Source: Conidiobolus coronatus NRRL 28638 (lineage: Eukaryota > Entomophthoromycota > Entomophthoromycetes > Entomophthorales > Conidiobolaceae). From it: DNA of 31,816 nt. The notes under the pieces were generated by a model. The model made no database searches, was not told the origin of the DNA, and worked only from the letters and a program-made list of their open reading frames with translations. How positions within the stretch are numbered: position 1 is the stretch's first letter; each line of letters starts with the position of its first letter. The stretch is from assembly GCA_001566745.1 (NCBI GenBank), contig KQ964432.1, positions 131,825 to 163,640 of the forward strand, given 5' to 3'. Positions 10,651 through 19,538 of the stretch are shown here, piece by piece. The translations under genes were made by a program, and so were the position numbers.

Positions 10651-10986
10651 AATAAAATAGCTTATTACAATAATAGTTATAATTGATTAGCGACTCTTAT
10701 AATATTGCATCTTCAGCAGCAAATTTAGTTATCCAATTATAGCATTTTTAAGCTAAAACCAATATAATATAATAAATATAAGAAGCTCAAGTAAAAAGGT
10801 CAATATCAATCTTTTATGTGGCTTAAAGCTAGTATTTATTACTTTAATTCTTAGTGTTACATTGTTTAAATTATTTTAATTAATTATTGCAATTGAGACG
10901 CTTACTCAACATAGCATGATTGCCTTTAATTTCCTTATAATATTATGATAATCAAAATTTAATTAGCATTATTTTATAGCAGAAAC
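10651..10986. other. AT-rich intergenic region
   Basis: Possibly a continuation of the decayed element at 10460-10650, but I cannot align it to anything else in the window. Confidence 0.35.
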
Positions 10987-11200
10987 TGAGATTATGACAA
11001 TATTTTCAATTTTTAACTGCTTAAAGCTTATTAAACAGCATTTTTTGTTAACCAAAGTTGATAATATAGTATTTTAACATTATATTGACAATTTTGTTCT
11101 TTTAAATATTGTTTATATATGATAAAAACTTGTTTATATTAAAACTAATATTTTGAACATAGTTTATACAAATTTGAGTTGAGTTAACCAGAATCTCGCA
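10987..11200 (+). mobile_element. MITE-like element, plus orientation, diverged left end
   Basis: Right terminus ttaaccagaatctcgca followed by TA at 11201-11202; the left terminus is degraded (TGAGATTATG), and about 20 bp seem missing near it. The interior (GCTTAAAGCTTATTAAAC, then AAAGTTGATAATATAGTATT) agrees with the other plus-orientation copies. Confidence 0.7.
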
Positions 11201-11222
11201 TATATTTTTATAAAACAGCATA

Positions 11223-11450
11223 GTGAGTAATTTCAGTTAAAATTTTAGTTTTAATATAAACAAGTTATTACCATATATAGTAACTACTTATAAGTGACTA
11301 GTTGGTAATATCGTATTAATATGCTATGTTATCAACTTTAATTAACAAAAGTGATTGTTTAACGCACTTTAAGCATATAAAAGCTAATATATTGTAAGTT
11401 TTATTAAAATATTTTGAATAAAATCTCATCAATTTAACTGGAATCTCACA
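11223..11450 (-). mobile_element. MITE-like element, minus orientation
   Basis: Starts just after TA (11221-11222) with gTGAGTAATTTCAGTTAA and ends ttaactggaatctcaca followed by TA. It lies 22 bp from the previous copy in the opposite orientation. Confidence 0.7.
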
Positions 11451-11559
11451 TATAATAATTAGATTTTAATATTTTTATATCATGAAAAAAATATTCGATT
11501 TCTTTATATAGTAAAATATTGCAAGTTATTTGATGACTGATGCTTATTGAGGAAGTGAA
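11451..11559. other. Short AT-rich spacer
   Basis: Nothing seen between the repeat pair and the less AT-rich island. Confidence 0.3.
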
Positions 11560-12010
11560 TTAGAGCTTATTAGCGATAAGTAAATTAATACGGGTCTAGA
11601 ATGTGTTATTAACTTGGTTTATTAGCGCTAGATATTAAGCTCTAAAAGTTGGATTTCTAGCTGTTTAGGCTTTATTGACTGTGGGGTTTAAATACCCAGT
11701 TTACAGCGAGCTGTCCATCCTTCGTTAATAATGTATTGGTGGGCTGATCTTTCTACCATGATGATGTATTCGTGGATATTTGGAACTGCGCTGTTCTTTT
11801 AATGTGGTTTGGTGTAGCTTAATTTCTTGGCTAACTCATAGATTTAAGAGCTATTGGTCCGTTGACTATTTAGCTTAGTTAGTTGAAAACGATATTACTT
11901 ATGATCGTCTAATTATTATTCTTGATTAATAATGGTTTTAAACAGTGAGCTATCTCGGTTGAGATTGATGATGCTGAACGGTATTTAAATATGTCTAAGG
12001 CAATAGCCTC
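11560..12010 (+). pseudogene. Decayed coding island, unknown family
   Basis: Noticeably richer in G and C than its surroundings. On the plus strand one frame reads as coding-like from about 11692 to 11796, and another, offset by one base, from about 11757 to 12020. The second is broken by several TAA, TAG and TGA codons but ends in an unbroken run of about 27 codons (AISVEIDDAERYLNMSKAIA). This pattern suggests a former gene or transposon protein that has lost its frame. I do not recognise the protein. The alternative is chance sequence of unusual composition. Confidence 0.35.
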
Positions 12011-12803
12011 GTTACAATATTATAAGATAATAATATTAATTAATTATTAATTATACTAATAACCAAAACAATTTATCTACTTTTTATAAATAAATAGTGA
12101 TATTGTTATATAAAATAGCAAATATTTTAACTTTTATAATAAATAATGACTTTAAGCTATTTATTCTAACTATTGACTTAACTCGTCAAATATCCTATAT
12201 CCTATTAAAATTTTTCATAGTTTGACGTTTTTAACAAATTTATAAGACAAAATCAACTTTTATTTACTATATGCAAGATTTTTCGCAAAGTTTAATAAAA
12301 ATATTATTTTTTTTGTTAATTTTACGCCAATTTATTTTTAGATTCTGGAGCCGCTCATTGTGGGTAAATTGATAATACAATTTGGGTTAAATTTTTATTA
12401 GTTGGATATAAATGGCGTATTATGCTTATCAATTAGCTTAAGTTATATATTAAATCAAGGTGCAATACTAGGTCCATGATACGAGCTTCTGGTCTCAATT
12501 ATTGGCAAAAATTGGCAATTAGTTTCTATATTACTCTATATTAATGAGGTTATGACGTGTTTAGCCGATCTAATTAATAAATTTGCTTACCATTTTCTAT
12601 TGCCTTTTAATTAAATGCGTGAATATACGTCGCTTAAATATCAAAAGTTATTGTTACAATTACAATAAAACTAGAATTCTTTTGTTTACTTTTAATTTAC
12701 TCCTTCTCAATTCCTTTTACTCCTTTGTTTTATTAATTTCGTATAAATTAAGATATAAAAGTAGTGAAAATTACTTTAATATACTAGGAGAGTTTATAAT
12801 GAT
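12011..12803. other. AT-rich intergenic region
   Basis: Downstream of the small minus-strand gene. An 81-codon open frame at 12583-12828 has no good ATG start and is very Leu/Asn/Tyr-rich, as expected of random AT-rich DNA; not called. Confidence 0.45.
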
Positions 12804-13412
12804 TTATTTTCTAATACCAGGGGGATAATCAGGAAGTTGAGGAGGTGGGAAGGGGGGAGGTGAGGGCAAAGTCATTATACTACCCTCATAACTAGGCTCC
12901 AGGTCTGAGAGATGTGAAGCTGATGACATTTGAGGTGATATAGCAGCGACCCATTCCTGGTCGACTTTAGCCAAGTGTGGGCTAAAATACCCTAAATCAC
13001 GATCCTTGTCGTCCATCCTATATCCTATCAAGTATCCAGCTTCCTTGCCAACAACACAGATTTTCCCACCCTTTCTAAAGTGTAACCTTGGCTGGAACCT
13101 AATAGATTGAGGGTCATACACATCGAGGGGGTCTTTAGGGTCAGGGTAGCTGGCAACAGTTTTTACAATACTTAGTACTTTGCACTCAAAAGCGTTGATC
13201 ATGGTGATTTGATTTATTTTCCCGTACTGAGAGTAAATAGAAACCCTATTCTTTCCAACACTCCTCATAGGACGATCTACACCAACGGTTTTGTGGTGGT
13301 AGCTAGAGCTTATAGTTGTGTTGGAAGGCCATATAGAGCCTGGTTTTGATTTGTGCTCGGATGAAGCGCTACCCATTGGTAAGCAAGAGAACCAACTCCA
13401 AATAGATGACAT
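12804..13412 (-). CDS. Small protein with SH3-like segment and proline-rich tail
   Basis: A 202-residue intronless protein whose GC content and codon use stand out from the flanks, so I regard it as real. Residues about 80-150 resemble an SH3-type barrel: the LHFRKGGKICVV segment followed by a GYLIGYR block and DLGYFSPHLAKV corresponds to the Lxf-kGd-xi-V, W-x-g and GyfPsnyV positions of SH3 domains, but the usual Trp is replaced and the Pro is absent. Residues 183-198 are proline-rich with PPP runs (SPPPFPPPQLP), the type of sequence SH3 domains bind. There is no signal peptide or clear membrane segment. The ATG at 13412 is the first in the frame. The SH3 reading is an inference from pattern and could be wrong; otherwise unknown function. 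Confidence 0.7.
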   Translation of the reverse strand: MSSIWSWFSCLPMGSASSEHKSKPGSIWPSNTTISSSYHHKTVGVDRPMRSVGKNRVSIYSQYGKINQITMINAFECKVLSIVKTVASYPDPKDPLDVYDPQSIRFQPRLHFRKGGKICVVGKEAGYLIGYRMDDKDRDLGYFSPHLAKVDQEWVAAISPQMSSASHLSDLEPSYEGSIMTLPSPPPFPPPQLPDYPPGIRK

Positions 13413-14636
13413 GTTATTATTATAAGTTAAAAGAAAGCGATTGTAAGTCTAATAGTTTATATATATATATAAATATTTATATAATATGCTGGAGTGTAAT
13501 ATACGAGAATGATTAATATATGATTTGATATGCGATAAAAGATCTACTATATTTTGAGCCAGCCCAAGCAATAAGCAAAGATAAAAGAAATTAAATAATG
13601 AAAAAAATTAACAGCAAGAAATTGTACCCTTGCCCATTTATATACTCTATAAAATTAATTATTCACACACAAATAGTAACCCTAATAACTAAAAATTCCC
13701 CCTTCATTTCATAACAGTTATCAATTTACGTAAAATTATTGTAATTGCCCCGATTTGGGATTTTCACCAGTGTTTGTTAATTTGTAAACAAGGGGGGAGG
13801 GCAATTTACAAATCACATTATCACAATTAATTATAGCTGGCTGACGTAGTCAATAGTTTTTTATTAATTTTTTTATAGATAGAGCGTGTTTTATTAGTTG
13901 GGCTTAATGCAGAACATCTTTAACATCGCCTACATATTATTGAGTGTAAATGCACAGTATAGCTGCAAATTAGTTCATATTCTAATTGCCAATAATTATT
14001 AAATTAATCCTGTATTCTATTATTTTAGCTAAATAAAACTTTGGATAATTAAAAAAATATATGCTTTGTGTTATATAGTTTGTATTTTTGTGATAAGTTT
14101 AATTCTTGGAATGCTCACAATTACTATATACAAATAAAAAATTAAATATTAAACTTATAAGTGTTACTACGTCATAATTATATATGCATTAAATGTTATT
14201 TACGCTGGGCTTGCATTAAAGCAGAATTTATAAAGGAGGTAAAGTATTCATAATTCACCATATTCTAAATATGAAGAAAACCAAGGGTTTGTGTTGATTT
14301 AATAGGTTAATTAAGGATCAAAAGTCAAATTAAGTATTAACATATCCATATTATATATTATCATATTAAATAAAGCATGTGCGTTTGACTCCTAAAACTC
14401 GTGCCTAGAGTCTCCTCTCATAAAATATTATAGTTTATTAGATTAAAATTTATATTATTATCAATTAAAGCTAGAGCTTTAAATCAATATTCAAATAATA
14501 TATGATTGAGTCTAGAATTAACCTATGTTTCTATCATATCAGATATTAGGTAACAATATTAAAACCGTTTATTAAAGCTAAACTAGTAACTTACTAGCTA
14601 AACAAATTATAATTTTTTATTTCTGATTTCATTATT
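13413..14636. other. AT-rich intergenic region up to the assembly gap
   Basis: Contains the presumed promoter of the minus-strand gene, with TA-rich runs at about 13459-13480, and a G-rich patch (gggggg around 13792). No gene recognised. Confidence 0.4.
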
Positions 14637-14731
14637 NNNNNNNNNNNNNNNNNNNNNNNNNNNNNNNNNNNNNNNNNNNNNNNNNNNNNNNNNNNNNNNN
14701 NNNNNNNNNNNNNNNNNNNNNNNNNNNNNNN
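14637..14731. other. Assembly gap (run of N)
   Basis: 95 undetermined bases; contents unknown. Confidence 0.99.
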
Positions 14732-15338
14732 AATCTGAAAAAAATGTTGTATATATTGACGAGTAAAGCCACACAGTTATTAAAAACTATAGCTCACCTC
14801 AAATAAATAATTAAATAAAATTTTCCTATATGGAATAAATAAATAATTTTTAAAGATAAAGCAATAATCTAATTTTACAATATTTTTAACAAACTTTGTT
14901 TAATTGTAATACCGTACTATATTATTTTATTTACAATAAACTCACTCTTACTAAAAGCTATTATAAAAATGTAAATAGTGCATTTAAATATAGTAATAGA
15001 TTGTTTAAATAAATAATGTTAGAATCAAATAAATAGTATTTAGTTATATTTATTATAATTAATATTATAGAGTCAAGATTCTCCAATCTTTTTTCTAATA
15101 TATCTACTACATATTTAAATGAATTTTTCATTTTAATTTTGAAGTATAATTAGAGTCTAAACTTTCATCATCATCAAAAGAAAATTATAAATTATTACAA
15201 ATACTAGATTAAATTGTGTAATTATTAAAGATGCAAAGGTTAAATATTTGAGCATTATTAGAGCCTGTAATTTTATCATAAATCTCTACTTATTTTATCT
15301 AAAAGGAGTGTTGGTAATAAGTTTCCTTTGATTGAGAA
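14732..15338. other. AT-rich intergenic region, possible 3' exons of small secreted gene
   Basis: On the minus strand, 15285 down to about 15215 reads as a coding-like segment (IYDKITGSNNAQIFNLCIFN), and 15170-15128 as a short acidic one (SFDDDESLDSNYTSKLK). These may be 3' exons or remnants of the small gene starting at 15512. No other feature seen. Confidence 0.35.
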
Positions 15339-15512
15339 TTAATATTTAGTGGTACTACCTGTAGTAATAGTGATTAAACTAAACTCATCAGGTATAAATA
15401 AACTATCAGTAGGGATATAGTCAAATATGTCAGGCAAGTTAGTTGGTTTAAAGCTATCTCCCAATTGAGCTAAAATAATGGAAGTTAATAATGTAAAGAC
15501 TATAATATTCAT
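15339..15512 (-). CDS. Candidate small secreted protein (57 aa)
   Basis: Begins MNIIVFTLLTSIILAQ, a textbook short signal peptide with an Ala-Gln cleavage point near residue 15-16. It is followed by a hydrophilic, Asp/Pro/Thr-containing mature part that ends at a TAA. A splice alternative exists: a GT at 15358-15357 (context ACAG|GTAGT) and AG acceptors at 15299 or 15286 would give introns of 60 or 73 nt, the size seen in the nucleoporin gene, and with the second acceptor the frame runs on for about 25 codons. The composition is less AT-rich than the flanks. It is short enough to be accidental; the signal peptide and coding-like composition are the only support. Confidence 0.42.
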   Translation of the reverse strand: MNIIVFTLLTSIILAQLGDSFKPTNLPDIFDYIPTDSLFIPDEFSLITITTGSTTKY

Positions 15513-17846
15513 AATTAAACTTAGTAATTAATGAAAAATAGTATATTAAATAATTGACTTATAACAAACATATTGCTCCACTAATTTTATCATTGTTAAA
15601 TAAATAAATTTGAAGCTTATATAAATAAATTAATTTAAGGAAAAATATATAATATCTGTTTAACGGATAATAAATAATACTATCTTATATGCTGAGTAGA
15701 TTGTATATTATTCTAATCCACGTAATAGTATGTAGATAGCTATACACATTTTCATTGGATAATCAAGTCTAAAGGTTATTTAAATTGAGATTATATGTTA
15801 ATTTAAATAAAAATTATCTAGTTATTATTTAATAATTAAAATTTAACACTAAAATTAATAGCATAATCTAATCTCTATGAATAAACAATTTATTTAGCAG
15901 TAAGTTTAAAATTTAACTATAATATTATTATAAATTATCATTAATATGTATAATAATAATCAATAATAAATCTATTCATTTTTATTTAAATTTAATTAAT
16001 GTAAATTATAATCTAAGAAATTGGTAGGGATTTAAGATATAATTAATTTTAGAGAATAGTTAATTATCAGATGCTATTCTTTAAGAATTTAGCATTATGC
16101 TAAGTATAGCTAATGATGATATATCCACTAGTTTAACGCAAATGAAAATATACTTTTGATTATTCATGATTATCTAATAGTAGATTTTAATTAATTTATC
16201 AATTAATTTGAGTGAAAATTATTTTAATCATTAGCTTGTAAGGTTAATGTTATTGAAGTACAGTATTGTACATAAATTATTAAATATAATTATAGAGAAA
16301 TTAAATCTAATACACTATATTTTAACTTAATAGACATTTCAAAATCAAATATTATTATTCGCGAGAATAAATTTACCAATAATTGAAAGAAGGATTAATA
16401 TTTATATTGAATTTTAAGAATAATTAAATTAATTATATTATAAATATTAGTTCTGTATAGTATTGCTGATATAATAAGAATCAAATATTTGTGGCTAATA
16501 AAGGTATTTATAACAAGTGAACGAAGTAAAAATAAATAGATTTTAACTATTATCGAAAATAACTCTAATTCTCAACAATAACATTTTATTTTGCCAAAGT
16601 TTGTGTTAATAAAAATTTCTAAATTGGGACTAAACTAATAATTGTAGTCTAGTCTATATGAATGATAGTTTTTAGTATAAAACAAGCTCTCGATTCTCTA
16701 TAAAGAGCATTTTTAGTTGATAAAGAGAATTAAATTAATAAACAAATTAAATAAAATTTTGTACTTATTAAATAATATTTCTTTAATACTTTAGGTTTCC
16801 CAAATATATAAGTGTATTTGATTTATATGGAATAATTACTATAATTTTATAAGAGATAAGAGACATAACTTGCTAAAAATTATTATAATAGCTAGATTAA
16901 ATTATAATTTTATGAATTTTAAATAATAACTATAGCAATAATAATTTAATTAAGGGATAAAAATTTCTAAATTTTTTAATATTTTTGTATAAGGAGCAAG
17001 TTAATTTAGAATTAATATTATTATATTTTTTAAATAAATATAACTAAATATTTGTATAGATAGAGGATTTATATCAATAAAATGAATCTATACGATAATC
17101 GAATGGCTACATTATAATTGATATCTTTATTCCTCTACAATAGAATTCAATGTAGTATAACTAATGCACGTATGCGCTTAGACTAAAAATTTAAGGTGCA
17201 ATTCAACTCAAGAATGTTTAATGACGTAATTACAATTTTAGCGTGTTATACAACTATGTCAGTTATAGCTTAGTAAAGCTAATTAATTAAACTTTTACAA
17301 ATATATAAAATTAAATCAAAAATTTTATTTTAGATTTTTAAAAGTTAGATTAAGGGTCTTTACATATTGAATTTGGTTTTTAAATTTTGAATTTAATAGT
17401 ATTAATGAGGTTGATATTAATTAATTAAAACTATTAAATTAGCGCCATTATAATATAATTAATGAATACATAATATCTAACCTACTAATAAACTTAACAT
17501 AAGTTTACTATAACAGTTAAATTAAAGAAAATTCCAAAATTTTAACTCTATTATTATTATTTAAAAATTACAATAATTAACCAATTAAAAGGGGTTAAAT
17601 TTTGTAACAAACCAATAATAATAAACTTTTAACCAAATAAAAAAACAATAAAAAATTAAAAGTATTGATTTAGGAGAATAAAATTTAAACCTTACCCCAT
17701 TTAGTAGTAATAAATAACTAAATTATATAGTCCCTGAAATTTAAGTATGTTTAATAAATATAAATACCTTTAAGGTCCCTATTAACTTTATGTTATACGT
17801 TATTAAACTAGATTTATACAGATTTTTTTAAATTATATTGTAAAAA
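15513..17846. other. Very AT-rich intergenic region
   Basis: More than 2.3 kb with stops in all frames and many AT-rich runs. I see no gene, RNA or copy of the repeat family. The final part before 17847 must hold the promoter of the cysteine-rich gene; a TTTATACAG at about 17813 is the best TATA candidate. Confidence 0.4.
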
Positions 17847-18647
17847 ATGAAAATTTATTATACTATTTTGCTCGCTATTTTATCAACTAAAATAAATTGT
17901 CAAGCTATAAAGTATGAACTTTGTGAGCGCTTAAACTTACGTGAACCTAACTCAACTTGTCAGTATATAATGTCAGCTTCAAGCACAACTTCAGCAGCTA
18001 ATCAAACTAGTAACAATGGAGGAAATACTTACACTCCAAAACCTCAGTGCGAAAATTGCTCTCAATGCAAGCACTCTAACTACTTATGTGAATTCGGTTG
18101 CGAAAGCTTAAAACAAGGCGTCAGTTTAGATCTAGTGTCCACTTACGTTCAAAACTTGATGGGAGACGACAAATGTGTTGACAAAGCCCGATCCAAGTGT
18201 CCCAGCTGTACAGCGAGCAATTGTAACGAATGTATTTCAACAGGTTTAGAGAGTTACGATAGGTGTCAGAGATGGGGCACAGCATTCGATAAGACTACGG
18301 GTTCAGAGATGGGTGACTGCTTTTCAAAATGTAATTCAACGGTGAAATCTTATGCTGACTTCTTCACGTGCACTTTTAATTGTTACTTGCCAGGGTTTAA
18401 GCAAATTAACGATAATTTAAATAATTTAACAGAGGTTAAGTTAAATACGGACGCAGCAAGTATTAAGAGTAATTTGGACGGATACTGGAAATTAAAGAAT
18501 ATTTGCTACGATCAAAGTACACTAAGCGTTGATAACAATACACAATATAGAAATTCAAGTAACGCACGAAGATCACATTACTTATTTAATAGCTTTATAA
18601 TAATAGTATTAAACACTTTAGTACTAATATTTATAACAACTATTTAA
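17847..18647 (+). CDS. Cysteine-rich secreted surface protein, probably GPI-anchored
   Basis: 266 residues. Residues 1-19 form a signal peptide (hydrophobic core YYTILLAILS, likely cleavage near 18-19). The mature part holds 18-19 cysteines at 18, 26, 38, 68, 71, 74, 81, 85, 110, 118, 121, 126, 129, 140, 158, 162, 175, 179 and 220, several as CxxC (68/71/74, 118/121, 126/129) or CxxxC pairs, so a disulphide-knit extracellular domain is likely. There are seven N-glycosylation sequons (N35, N52, N70, N163, N193, N230, N236) and a Ser/Thr/Asn-rich linker at 43-64. The C-terminus has small residues (SSNA, 237-240), a short basic stretch, then a hydrophobic run to the last residue (about 248-266), the classic GPI-attachment layout; a type I membrane anchor is the alternative. 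AATAAA follows at 18667. I do not recognise the family. Role may be cell-wall or host/substrate contact, which is inference. Confidence 0.82.
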   Translation: MKIYYTILLAILSTKINCQAIKYELCERLNLREPNSTCQYIMSASSTTSAANQTSNNGGNTYTPKPQCENCSQCKHSNYLCEFGCESLKQGVSLDLVSTYVQNLMGDDKCVDKARSKCPSCTASNCNECISTGLESYDRCQRWGTAFDKTTGSEMGDCFSKCNSTVKSYADFFTCTFNCYLPGFKQINDNLNNLTEVKLNTDAASIKSNLDGYWKLKNICYDQSTLSVDNNTQYRNSSNARRSHYLFNSFIIIVLNTLVLIFITTI

Positions 18648-19097
18648 CAATAATAATTTTTAAGTTAATAAATTTGAATTAAATTATTAAACTCCTTTTA
18701 ATTTAATAAACAAACTAAAAACGTTACTTTTTTATTAATTTACTAAATTTAATAATTTAAAGGAAATTAAATTTATTAATATAATTAACAAAAATTTTAA
18801 TTTTATTGTGGTGTGTGATATATCCATTATATGCAAGTTCTAAAAGTTGTAATTACTGTGATAGGTATATACACATATCATATACTTGTAGATCTTTTAT
18901 AAGTTTAATTTTATTTAGAAGTTAACTAACCTAATAAAATTTATTATTTATAAATTAACTAATTAAAATTTACCGTTAATATTTGTAAACTTACTAAATT
19001 AAGTAATTAGTATGTTGATAGGTGATTTTATTGAGTATTACTTAATTTGATTAATAAAATTTTTTTATTAGTTATTAAGTAAAAATTATTTATAATA
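18648..19097. other. AT-rich intergenic region
   Basis: AATAAA at 18667-18672 serves the upstream gene. A less AT-rich patch at 18808-18890 has imperfect dyad symmetry (GTGTGATATATCC and GGTATATACACA) but no clear identity. Confidence 0.4.
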
Positions 19098-19346
19098 GAA
19101 ATCTAATTAAATTGGGCAAATTTAGTCCAAAAATTTTTTTATTTGACAGATTTAAATATTTTTAATTATATATGATTAAGGTGTATAAACATGGTCTTTT
19201 ATTAGTTATGTTTTTAGTACAGCGTTTTAATATGATATTTTTCCATTTATTTAATGACTATATATGATAATAACGCGCTTGTATTAAAACTAAAACTTTT
19301 GATCACAGTTCACACAAATTTAAATTAAATTAACCAGAATCTCGCA
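19098..19346 (+). mobile_element. MITE-like element, plus orientation
   Basis: About 249 bp with left terminus GAAATCTAATTAAATTGGG after TA and right terminus ttaaccagaatctcgca. The flanking TA is lost on the right. The interior matches 3669-3937 best, including a CCAAAAATTTTT block after the left terminus and ACAGCGTTTTAATATGAT in the middle. It lies about 190 bp beyond the stop codon of the nucleoporin gene. Confidence 0.75.
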
Positions 19347-19538
19347 CTTTAATTATTTAATTTAAGTTTAAATTAATAAATTTTAGGTTGTAAAGTTTAC
19401 ATAAAATTAAAGAGTAACTTTAATAAATCAGAGCCCTAGTATAATATAACTTAAATTAAATTAATATTAATAAATCACATCAAATTTATTTAACTAAAAA
19501 ATTCATCATAAACAAAGATTTTTTAATAAACTAACTAA
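19347..19538 (-). terminator. Presumed 3' region of the nucleoporin gene
   Basis: On the minus strand an AATAAA hexamer (TTTATT at 19485-19490) lies about 50 nt beyond the stop codon and is a plausible polyadenylation signal; such hexamers are frequent in this AT-rich DNA. Confidence 0.35.

Noticed and set aside
12583-12828. 81-codon plus-strand open frame
   Set aside because: No ATG at its beginning, random-like composition, and it runs into the 3' end of the real minus-strand gene.
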